From the NCBI GenBank assembly GCA_018224485.1, contig JAGTVE010000268.1:1-9603 (forward strand): DNA of 9,603 bases, read 5' to 3'. The translations under genes and the position numbers were made by a program. Below, piece by piece: positions 1 through 6,128 of the stretch (positions are counted from its first letter, which is position 1; every line of letters begins with the position of its first letter). This DNA is from Thioalkalivibrio sp. Lineage in GTDB: Bacteria; Pseudomonadota; Gammaproteobacteria; Ectothiorhodospirales; Ectothiorhodospiraceae. The notes under the pieces are model-generated. The model saw only the letters and a program-made list of their open reading frames with translations, was not told where the DNA came from and ran no database searches.

Positions 1-72
1 AGCGCCGTTCCATAAGGAAGACACCGAACTGAGCCTGACGGGGATGCCGCTGCAGCGCTCCTCAGCTGGTGT
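1..72 (-). promoter_or_regulatory. SAH riboswitch aptamer (cut by window edge), probably controlling ahcY
   Basis: Read on the minus strand from 72 to 1, this matches the S-adenosylhomocysteine riboswitch. P1 pairs CTGAG (65-61) with CTCAG (33-29). It extends outward through A67-U27 and G66-U28, then ACACC (72-68) with GGTGT (25-21), leaving one bulged C at 26. The conserved core GAGCGCTGCA (60-51) follows P1 directly. P2 is GCGG (50-47) with CCGT (41-38) around a 5-base loop, and CAGGCTC (37-31) closes it. The signature AACGGCGCT is at 9-1. GAGCGCTG (60-53) can form the family's pseudoknot with CGGCGCT at 7-1; the last pairing base lies just outside the window. Known members bind SAH and raise expression of SAH-recycling genes, mostly ahcY. 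The controlled gene is outside the window, so ahcY is inferred from family context and the neighbouring metK. Bases and pairings are seen directly. Confidence 0.92.
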
Positions 73-216
73 AATTCTGCAAACTTCATTAAAGGTTTGG
101 ATCCGTGCTGGCGTTTGCGGGTGTCGGCGGCAAGGATGCCGTCGTCCCGCCTAGAAAGACGTATTCACGGCGTCACGCCAACAGGTTCATCATCCCGGAG
201 ACGCCCAACATCCCCC
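73..216 (-). other. Spacer between metK and the SAH riboswitch
   Basis: No coding region is supported here. On the minus strand there is a two-tier imperfect hairpin, outer GCGGG/CCCGC (150-146 with 121-117) and inner CGGC/GCCG (141-138 with 131-128), with no T-run after it. I see no convincing intrinsic terminator after metK, so read-through from metK into the riboswitch is possible. TTTAAT (93-88, minus strand) could be a -10 element placing a start about 8 bases before the extended P1 stem, but the -35 position has no good match. Whether the riboswitch has its own promoter cannot be settled by reading. Confidence 0.4.
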
Positions 217-1392
217 CTAACCGAGTCCCGCCGCGTCGGCGAGTTCCGCTGCCCGGTCGATCCGTTCCCAGGGCAGGTCGATGTCGTCGCGGCCGAAGTG
301 CCCGTAGGCAGCCGTCTGGCGGTAGATCGGACGCAGCAGGTCCAGTGCCTGGATCAAGCCCCACGGGCGCAGATCGAAGTGCTCCCGGATCAGCGCGGCG
401 ATGCGGTCGTCGGCGATCCGCCCGGTTCCGAAGGTGTCCACGCTGATCGACGTCGGCTGCGCGACCCCGATCGCGTAGGAGACCTGGATCTCGCACTTGT
501 CGGCCAGTCCCGCGGCCACGATGTTCTTCGCCACGTAGCGGCCCGCATAGGCGGCAGAACGGTCGACCTTCGACGGGTCCTTCCCGGAGAAGGCCCCGCC
601 GCCGTGCCGGGCCATCCCACCGTAGGTGTCCACGATGATCTTGCGGCCGGTCAGGCCGCAGTCCCCGACCGGACCGCCGATCACGAACTGCCCCGTGGGA
701 TTGATGTGCACCTGCTCCCGGGCACACCGTGCGAGCCACTCTGCAGGAAGCACGGGCTTCAGGATTTCCTCCATCACCGCCTCCCGGAGGCCTTCCTGCG
801 TGATCGAGGGGTCGTGCTGGGTGGACAGCACTACTGCGTCAATGCCCACCGGGGTCCCGTTTTCGTAGCGCAGTGTCACCTGGCTCTTGGCGTCCGGGCG
901 CAGCCAGGCCAGTGCCCCGCTCTTGCGCACCTCCGCCTGGCGCCGTACCAGCCGGTGCGCATAATAAATCGGTGCCGGCATCAGCCCTTCCGTCTCGCGA
1001 GAAGCATACCCGAACATCAGCCCCTGGTCACCGGCGCCCTGGTTCGCGCGGTCGGACACGTCGCGGTCCACCCCCATCGCGATGTCCGGAGACTGCTGCC
1101 CCAGTGCGTTTAGCACTGCGCAGGTGTGGCCGTCGAAGCCGACGTCGGAATCCACATAGCCGATTGCGCAGACGGTGTCCCGCACGATCTTCTCGTAGTC
1201 GATCACCGAGCTCGTGGTGATCTCGCCGGCCAGCAGCACCATACCGGTCTTGGTGACCGTCTCGCAGGCGATCCTGGCGTGCGGGTCCTCCGCGACAATC
1301 GCATCCACCACGGCGTCCGAGATCTGGTCCGCCATCTTGTCGGGGTGACCCTCCGAAACGGATTCGGAAGTAAACAGGTAACTCGTGGACAT
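217..1392 (-). CDS. metK: S-adenosylmethionine synthase (methionine adenosyltransferase)
   Basis: Cytoplasmic enzyme that makes SAM from methionine and ATP, releasing phosphate and pyrophosphate; it supplies cellular methylation. The product is 391 residues, close to the usual bacterial length of about 384-391. Visible family motifs are SEGHPDK (13-19, with active-site His16), GAGDQGLMFGYA (119-130) and the glycine-rich phosphate-binding GGGAFSGKDPSKVDRSAAY (264-282). The ATG at 1392-1390 is preceded by GAGGA with 8 bases between, and MSTSYLFTSESVSEGHPDK is the normal family N-terminus, so the start is firm. It ends in TAG at 219-217. It is divergent from tkt and lies upstream of the SAH riboswitch on the same strand, which fits a metK-ahcY methyl-cycle arrangement. 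I looked for a SAM riboswitch in its leader and recognised none. The gene is intact with no odd features. Confidence 0.98.
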   Translation of the reverse strand: MSTSYLFTSESVSEGHPDKMADQISDAVVDAIVAEDPHARIACETVTKTGMVLLAGEITTSSVIDYEKIVRDTVCAIGYVDSDVGFDGHTCAVLNALGQQSPDIAMGVDRDVSDRANQGAGDQGLMFGYASRETEGLMPAPIYYAHRLVRRQAEVRKSGALAWLRPDAKSQVTLRYENGTPVGIDAVVLSTQHDPSITQEGLREAVMEEILKPVLPAEWLARCAREQVHINPTGQFVIGGPVGDCGLTGRKIIVDTYGGMARHGGGAFSGKDPSKVDRSAAYAGRYVAKNIVAAGLADKCEIQVSYAIGVAQPTSISVDTFGTGRIADDRIAALIREHFDLRPWGLIQALDLLRPIYRQTAAYGHFGRDDIDLPWERIDRAAELADAAGLG

Positions 1393-1501
1393 GCGCGTGT
1401 TCCTCGAACCTCAGGGCGGTGGACCAGGGCGGAAAGCCGGATAGTCTAACCGCTGGGCGCAAACATTTCTAAGTGCATCCCAGCATTCTCCGCGCGATGC
1501 G

Positions 1502-1520
1502 GCGGCCGGCAACGGGCCGC
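1502..1520 (-). other. GC-rich inverted repeat in the metK leader
   Basis: GCGGCC (1502-1507) and GGCCGC (1515-1520) form a perfect 6-base inverted repeat around a 7-base loop. No T-run follows on either strand, so it is not an intrinsic terminator. It lies about 110 bases upstream of the metK ATG and could be a leader hairpin or an operator. It could equally be a chance product of high GC. Confidence 0.3.
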
Positions 1521-1562
1521 AGACTTGCTCCTGGGCTCAAAACTGTACAAAATGCACCGCCT

Positions 1563-1586
1563 TTAATTAGGGCTGAATTCGGCTGA
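1563..1586. promoter_or_regulatory. Possible CbbR/LysR-type binding site
   Basis: Three half-sites of the TNA form stand in series: TTA (1563-1565), 8 bases, TGA (1574-1576), 7 bases, TGA (1584-1586). This is the TNA-N7/8-TNA spacing described for CbbR, the LysR-type activator of Calvin-cycle operons, and it also gives T-N11-A twice (1564/1576 and 1574/1586). The last two half-sites sit inside a direct repeat GGCTGAA (1571-1577 and 1581-1587) with a 10-base period, about one helical turn. The motif is degenerate and no cbbR gene is in the window, so this is a candidate only. Confidence 0.35.
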
Positions 1587-1654
1587 AAGTCGCCGGCCGG
1601 CCAAACCGGTCTCCAATGCCGCCGACACCAACAACAAACAAGGCGGCCGGCGCC

Positions 1655-1671
1655 CGTGCATCGTTGGCACG
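1655..1671 (+). other. Short hairpin in the tkt leader
   Basis: CGTGC (1655-1659) pairs perfectly with GCACG (1667-1671) around the 7-base loop ATCGTTG. It lies 43 bases before the tkt ATG and 32 bases before its ribosome binding site. No T-run follows, so it is not a terminator. It may be a 5' untranslated stem or operator, but a chance pairing is possible. Confidence 0.3.
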
Positions 1672-1714
1672 CAGTCCTGACCCATTCACACGATCATTCA
1701 GCTAGGAGATCCGC

Positions 1715-3712
1715 ATGCCTTCCCGTAGAGAGCTTGCCAACGCCATACGCGCCCTGTCGATGGACGCCGTTCAGAAAGCCAACTCCGGTCACCCGGGCGC
1801 TCCGATGGGGATGGCGGATATTGCCGAGGTGCTCTGGAACGACTACCTGAAGCACAACCCGGCGAACCCCGGCTGGCACGATCGCGACCGCTTCGTGATG
1901 TCCAACGGGCATGGCTCGATGCTGGTGTACTCCCTGCTGCACCTGACCGGTTACGACCTGCCCTTGGACGAACTGAAACAGTTCCGGCAGCTGCACTCGA
2001 AGACGCCGGGCCACCCAGAGTACGGCTACACCGCGGGGGTGGAGACCACTACCGGTCCGCTCGGGCAGGGGGTCAGCAACGCGGTGGGGATGGCGATCGC
2101 AGAAAAGATCCTGGCAGCGCATTTCAACCGGGATGACCACCGCATCGTCGATCACCACACCTACGTCTTCCTCGGCGATGGCTGTCTGATGGAAGGGATT
2201 TCCCACGAGGCCTCCGCACTGGCGGGGACGCTCGGGCTGGGCAAGCTGATCGCGTTCTACGACGACAACGGCATCTCCATCGATGGCGAGGTCGACGGCT
2301 GGTTCACCGATGACACCCCGAAGCGTTTCGAGGCCTACGGGTGGCACGTGGTGCGGGGCGTGAACGGCCACAGTGCCGAGGAGGTGAAGGCGGCGATCGA
2401 ACAGGCCCGGGCCGAGACGGGCAAGCCGACCCTGATCTGTTGCAAGACCATCATCGGTTTCGGTTCGCCGAACAAGCAGGGCAAGGAGGAGTGCCACGGT
2501 GCGCCCCTTGGCGCGGACGAGATCGAGCTTGCGCGCAAGGAGCTGGGCTGGACGCACGGGCCGTTCGAGATCCCGGAGACGATCTACCAGGGCTGGGATG
2601 CCAAGGACAACGGAGCCCGGTCCGAGGCCGAGTGGAACGATCGCTTCGAGGCCTACAGGAGCGCGCATCCGGATCTCGCGGCGGAGTTCGTCCGGCGCAT
2701 GAACGGCGTCCTGCCGTCCGACTGGACGGAGAAGGCCGAGGCCTTTATCCAGCAGACCATCGAGAAGGCGGAGAAGGTCGCCAGCCGCAAGGCCTCGCAG
2801 AACGCGATCACCGGATACGCGCCGGCGCTGCCCGAACTGCTCGGTGGGTCCGCGGACCTCGCGGGCTCCAATCTCACCCTGCATCCGGGTTCGAAGGGCG
2901 TGAGCCGCGAGGACGCGGCGGGCAACTACATCTTCTACGGTGTGCGCGAGTTCGGCATGGCGGCGATCATGAACGGGATCGCGCTGCACGGGGGCTTCAT
3001 TCCCTACGGTGGCACCTTCCTGATCTTCTCCGACTACGCCCGCAATGGCATCCGCATGTCGGCACTGATGGGGCAGCGTGTGCTCTACGTGTTTACCCAC
3101 GACTCCATCGGGCTCGGCGAAGACGGTCCCACGCACCAGCCCATCGAGCAGACGCCGAGCCTGCGCCTGATCCCGAACCTCAACGTCTGGCGTCCGTGCG
3201 ACGGCGTCGAAACGGCAATGGCCTGGAGGGCTGGCGTCGAGCGCACGGACGGGCCGTCGGCCTTCATTCTTTCGCGCCAGGGCCTCGCGCCGCAGCAGCG
3301 TGACGAGGAGCAGGTGGCCAACATCGCCCGCGGCGGCTATGTTCTGCACGACAGCGAGGGGACCCCCGAACTGATCCTGATCGCCACCGGTTCCGAGGTG
3401 GCCCTCACGATGCAGGCTGCGCAGATCCTGGCGGACAGGGGCCGCAAGGTGCGTGTCGTGTCGATCCCCTGCGTCGAGCTCTTCGAGCAGCAGGACCCGG
3501 CCTACCGCGACGCAGTGCTGCCCGCCGAGGTGCGGGCCCGTGTGGCGGTCGAGACCGCTGCCACCGCCGGCTGGTACAAGCACGTCGGCCTGGATGGCGC
3601 GGTAGTCGGCCTCGACCGTTTCGGCGAGTCGGCTCCCGGCGGCGCCCTGATGGAGTACTTCGGCTTCACCGCGGAAAACGTCGTCAGCGTTGCGGAGTCA
3701 CTGCTGAACTGA
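1715..3712 (+). CDS. tkt: Transketolase
   Basis: Thiamine-diphosphate enzyme that moves two-carbon ketol units between sugar phosphates in the Calvin cycle and the non-oxidative pentose phosphate pathway; cytoplasmic homodimer. The 665 residues are full family length and align almost residue for residue with E. coli TktA. His26 lies in SGHPGAPMG, His66 in SNGHG, and His100 and His261 are the further substrate-site histidines. The Mg/thiamine-diphosphate motif GDGCLMEG begins at 154 (Asp155), with metal-ligand Asn185. The catalytic Glu412 is in VREFGMAA, the middle pyrimidine-binding domain has GGSADLAGSN (377-386), and His474 lies in GEDGPTHQP. The C-terminal domain follows from about 530. 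ATG 1715 has AGGAG 6 bases upstream. It is the first gene of the Calvin/glycolysis cluster, with a 63-base gap before gap. It could be called cbbT if the operon is dedicated to carbon fixation; the sequence alone does not decide. Confidence 0.98.
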   Translation: MPSRRELANAIRALSMDAVQKANSGHPGAPMGMADIAEVLWNDYLKHNPANPGWHDRDRFVMSNGHGSMLVYSLLHLTGYDLPLDELKQFRQLHSKTPGHPEYGYTAGVETTTGPLGQGVSNAVGMAIAEKILAAHFNRDDHRIVDHHTYVFLGDGCLMEGISHEASALAGTLGLGKLIAFYDDNGISIDGEVDGWFTDDTPKRFEAYGWHVVRGVNGHSAEEVKAAIEQARAETGKPTLICCKTIIGFGSPNKQGKEECHGAPLGADEIELARKELGWTHGPFEIPETIYQGWDAKDNGARSEAEWNDRFEAYRSAHPDLAAEFVRRMNGVLPSDWTEKAEAFIQQTIEKAEKVASRKASQNAITGYAPALPELLGGSADLAGSNLTLHPGSKGVSREDAAGNYIFYGVREFGMAAIMNGIALHGGFIPYGGTFLIFSDYARNGIRMSALMGQRVLYVFTHDSIGLGEDGPTHQPIEQTPSLRLIPNLNVWRPCDGVETAMAWRAGVERTDGPSAFILSRQGLAPQQRDEEQVANIARGGYVLHDSEGTPELILIATGSEVALTMQAAQILADRGRKVRVVSIPCVELFEQQDPAYRDAVLPAEVRARVAVETAATAGWYKHVGLDGAVVGLDRFGESAPGGALMEYFGFTAENVVSVAESLLN

Positions 3713-3775
3713 GCACTTGCCGCACGAGAACAGAGGTTTCCGAGCAAGATCACGCAACCTGGGAGATAGAGAGTT

Positions 3776-4774
3776 ATGACGATCAAAGTCGGTATCAACG
3801 GTTTCGGCCGCATCGGCCGCATGGCATTCCGGGCGATTCACAGGGAATTCCCCGAACTCGAGGTGGTCGCGATCAACGACCTGCTGGATCCCGAGTACCT
3901 GGCCTACATGCTGCGCTACGACTCGGTCCACGGTCGCTTCGACGGCGAGGTGTCGGTGGAAGGCAACGGCATGACCGTCGATGGCAAGAAGATCCGTCTG
4001 ACCGCCGAGCGCGACCCCGCGAACCTGAAGTGGAGCGAGGCGGGCGCGGACGTGGTGATCGAGTCCACCGGCTTCTTCCTGACCGAGGAGACCTGTCAGA
4101 AGCACATCGATGCGGGTGCGCAGAAGGTGGTCCAGAGCGCGCCGTCGAAGGACGCGACGCCGATGTTCGTCTACGGCGTGAATCACAACGACTACGCCGG
4201 CCAGGCGATCCTGTCCGCCGCCTCCTGCACCACCAATGCGCTGGCTCCGGTGGCCAAGGTCCTGCACGACCAATATGGCATTAAGCGCGGGCTGATGAGC
4301 ACCGTGCACGCCGCCACCGCGACCCAGAAGACCGTCGACGGGCCCTCGCAGAAGGACTGGCGCGGCGGCCGCGGCATCCTCGAGAACATCATCCCGTCCT
4401 CCACCGGCGCCGCAAAGGCGGTCGGCAAGGTGCTGCCCTCGCTGAACGGCAAGCTGACCGGCATGGCCTTCCGCGTGCCGACCTCGGACGTCTCGGTGGT
4501 CGACCTCACCGTGGAACTCGACAAGGGTGCGAGTTACGACGAGATCTGCAGGGCCATGAAGATGGCCTCCGAAGGCGAGCTGAAGGGCGTGCTCGGCTAC
4601 ACGGAGGAAAAGGTCGTCTCGACCGACTTCCGCGGCGTCGGTACCCCGTCGATCTTCGACGCCGGGGCCGGAATCCAGCTCGACGATACCTTCGTGAAGG
4701 TCGTCGCCTGGTACGACAACGAGTACGGCTACACCTGCAACATGCTGCGCATGGTGCAGCACGTCGGTCAGTAG
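3776..4774 (+). CDS. gap: Glyceraldehyde-3-phosphate dehydrogenase, type I (GapA-like)
   Basis: Phosphorylating dehydrogenase interconverting glyceraldehyde-3-phosphate and 1,3-bisphosphoglycerate; in carbon fixation it runs in the reductive direction. The product has 332 residues, normal length. The Rossmann motif INGFGRIGR is at 7-15. Asp35 in AINDLLD is the residue typical of NAD-preferring enzymes. The catalytic domain has SCTTN with nucleophile Cys151, the base His178 in STVHAAT, TATQKTVDGPS (181-191), the phosphate-site SSTGAAKAVG (208-217) and WYDNEYGY (312-319). Overall it resembles E. coli GapA closely. The second family cysteine four residues after the nucleophile is alanine here (Ala155), a known variation. 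The start is supported by GGGAG at 3761-3765 and the canonical N-terminus. It lies 63 bases after tkt and 143 bases before pgk. Cofactor preference is a prediction; some Calvin-cycle GAPDHs use NADPH. Confidence 0.97.
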   Translation: MTIKVGINGFGRIGRMAFRAIHREFPELEVVAINDLLDPEYLAYMLRYDSVHGRFDGEVSVEGNGMTVDGKKIRLTAERDPANLKWSEAGADVVIESTGFFLTEETCQKHIDAGAQKVVQSAPSKDATPMFVYGVNHNDYAGQAILSAASCTTNALAPVAKVLHDQYGIKRGLMSTVHAATATQKTVDGPSQKDWRGGRGILENIIPSSTGAAKAVGKVLPSLNGKLTGMAFRVPTSDVSVVDLTVELDKGASYDEICRAMKMASEGELKGVLGYTEEKVVSTDFRGVGTPSIFDAGAGIQLDDTFVKVVAWYDNEYGYTCNMLRMVQHVGQ

Positions 4775-4792
4775 GCGCCGATCCCATCTGCC

Positions 4793-4829
4793 CGGCGGCA
4801 GCGGAGTCCTCGTGGCCCCGCTGCCGCTG
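4793..4829 (+). other. Strong stem-loop between gap and pgk
   Basis: GCGGCAGCGG (4795-4804) is perfectly complementary to CCGCTGCCGC (4818-4827). The stem extends by G4794-U4828 and C4793-G4829, giving about 12 pairs around a 13-base loop. It starts 19 bases after the gap stop and ends 88 bases before the pgk ATG. No U-run follows, so it does not look like an intrinsic terminator. A plausible role is as a 3' barrier protecting the tkt-gap message or as an RNA processing site giving unequal gap and pgk levels; this is inference. Confidence 0.6.
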
Positions 4830-4917
4830 CGCATCCGTGCTGCCTGCGAAGAGAGGCTCGGCAAGGAACATCGCTTCTTGCCCAACCTCTTTCCCGTTTC
4901 CCCATAGGAGTGGTCTG

Positions 4918-6096
4918 ATGTCCGTGATCAAGATGACCGACCTCGATCTGAGCGGCAAGCGCGTGCTGGTCCGCCAGGATCTGAACGTTCCCGTCAAGGA
5001 CGGCAAAGTCACCTCGGACGCCCGCATCCGGGCCAGCCTGCCGACCGTGGAAAAGGCCCTCGAAGGTGGCGCCCGGGTGATGCTGATGTCGCACCTGGGG
5101 CGCCCCACGGAGGGCGAGTTCTCCGAGGCCGACTCGCTGGCCCCCGTTGCCGCCCACATGGGGCAGTTGCTGGGACGCGAGGTGCGTCTGGTAGGCGACT
5201 ACCTCGACGGTGTGGATCTGGCCGAAGGCGAGGTGGTGCTGCTGGAGAACGTGCGCTTCAACCCGGGGGAGAAGAAGGACGACGACGAGTTGGCAAAGAA
5301 GTACGCTGCACTGTGCGATGTCTTCGTGATGGACGCCTTCGGTACCGCGCACCGGGCGCAGGCATCGACCCATGGCGTCGGCCGCTTCGCCCCCACCGCC
5401 TGCGCCGGCCCCCTGCTGGCGGCCGAGCTCGAGGCGCTGGGCAAGGCGCTCGACCACCCGAAGCGACCGCTGGTTGCGATCGTCGGCGGCTCCAAGGTCT
5501 CGACCAAGCTGACCGTGCTCGAGTCCCTGTCCGGGGTCGTCGATCAGCTGATCGTCGGCGGCGGCATCGCCAACACCTTCATTGCCGCCCAGGGGCACCC
5601 TGTCGGCAAGTCGCTGTGCGAGCATGACCTGATCGACGAGGCGAAGCGCCTGATGGAAGCGGCTCAGGCCAAGGGAAGCGAGATCCCGGTGCCCACCGAC
5701 GTGACCGTGGGGCAGGAGTTCTCGGAATCCACCCCGGCCGAGGTCAAGCCGGTGGCCGAGGTGGCCGAGGGCGACATGATCTTCGACGTCGGTCCCGACA
5801 CCGCCTCGTCCTACGCCGAGCTGCTGCGCAAGGCGGGCACCATCGTCTGGAACGGCCCGGTCGGCGTCTTCGAGTTCGATCAGTTCGCCGCGGGCACGAA
5901 GGCGCTGGGCAAGGCGATCGCCGAGAGCGACGCCTTCTCCATCGCCGGCGGAGGGGATACCCTTGCAGCCATCGACACGTACGGCCTGAGTGACCGGATC
6001 AGCTACATCTCCACCGGAGGCGGCGCCTTCCTCGAGTTCCTCGAGGGCAAGACCCTGCCCGCCGTGGCGATGCTCGAAGAGCGCTCCCGGGACTGA
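4918..6096 (+). CDS. pgk: Phosphoglycerate kinase
   Basis: Transfers phosphate between 3-phosphoglycerate/ATP and 1,3-bisphosphoglycerate/ADP; it supplies GAPDH in the fixation direction. The product is 392 residues, usual for bacteria (about 387-397). Visible motifs are RQDLNVP (19-25), SHLGRP (58-63), LLENVRF (108-114) and DAFGTAHR (139-146) in the 3-phosphoglycerate-binding N-domain. In the nucleotide-binding C-domain are GGSKVSTK (190-197), WNGPVGVFE (311-319), GGGDT (344-348) and STGGGAFLE (365-373). The frame is open upstream to a GTG at 4837, but ATG 4918 is chosen: TAGGAG ends 7 bases before it, and MSVIKMTDLDLSGKRVLVR is the family N-terminus, while the upstream extension is low-complexity and unlike Pgk. 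It sits between gap and pyk; the pyk ATG comes 32 bases after its stop. Confidence 0.97.
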   Translation: MSVIKMTDLDLSGKRVLVRQDLNVPVKDGKVTSDARIRASLPTVEKALEGGARVMLMSHLGRPTEGEFSEADSLAPVAAHMGQLLGREVRLVGDYLDGVDLAEGEVVLLENVRFNPGEKKDDDELAKKYAALCDVFVMDAFGTAHRAQASTHGVGRFAPTACAGPLLAAELEALGKALDHPKRPLVAIVGGSKVSTKLTVLESLSGVVDQLIVGGGIANTFIAAQGHPVGKSLCEHDLIDEAKRLMEAAQAKGSEIPVPTDVTVGQEFSESTPAEVKPVAEVAEGDMIFDVGPDTASSYAELLRKAGTIVWNGPVGVFEFDQFAAGTKALGKAIAESDAFSIAGGGDTLAAIDTYGLSDRISYISTGGGAFLEFLEGKTLPAVAMLEERSRD

Positions 6097-6128
6097 ACGG
6101 CCAAGGCAACGCTGGAATCGCTGCATTC

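Larger units (their letters stand above)
1393..1714. promoter_or_regulatory. Divergent control region between metK and tkt
   Basis: This 322-base gap carries no supported gene and must hold the 5' ends of both divergent units. An AT-rich island at about 1538-1590 stands out from the GC-rich surroundings. It includes TTGCTC (1525-1530) spaced 17 bases from CAAAAT (1548-1553) on the plus strand, a weak sigma-70-like pair, and TTTAAT at 1562-1567. On the minus strand TAGACT (1448-1443) could be a -10 for metK, with a poor -35. No promoter assignment is firm. The region also has GC-rich palindromic stretches (for example GCCGGCCGGC at 1592-1601), two hairpins and a LysR-like repeat, listed separately. 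The tkt ribosome binding site AGGAG is at 1704-1708, 6 bases before its ATG. Confidence 0.6.

Noticed and set aside
97..1113. Plus-strand open frame (338 codons) opposite metK and its downstream spacer
   Set aside because: Antisense to a complete MetK; no motif, and its start lies in noncoding sequence next to the riboswitch.
1393..1500. SAM-sensing riboswitch in the metK leader
   Set aside because: I looked for the cores of known SAM riboswitch classes on the minus strand and recognised none; only a Shine-Dalgarno sequence and a weak -10-like element are visible.
1694..3583. Long minus-strand open frame (about 629 codons) opposite tkt
   Set aside because: It is antisense to a full-length transketolase with all active-site residues. 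Its translation is rich in Arg, His, Leu, Val and Gly with no recognisable motif, as expected for the shadow of a GC-rich gene.
4837..4917. A 27-residue N-terminal extension of Pgk from GTG 4837
   Set aside because: The ATG at 4918 has TAGGAG 7 bases upstream and gives the normal family N-terminus; the extension has no similarity to Pgk.
4768..6126. Minus-strand open frame (about 452 codons) opposite pgk
   Set aside because: A shadow of pgk; low-complexity His/Gly/Leu-rich translation without family resemblance.
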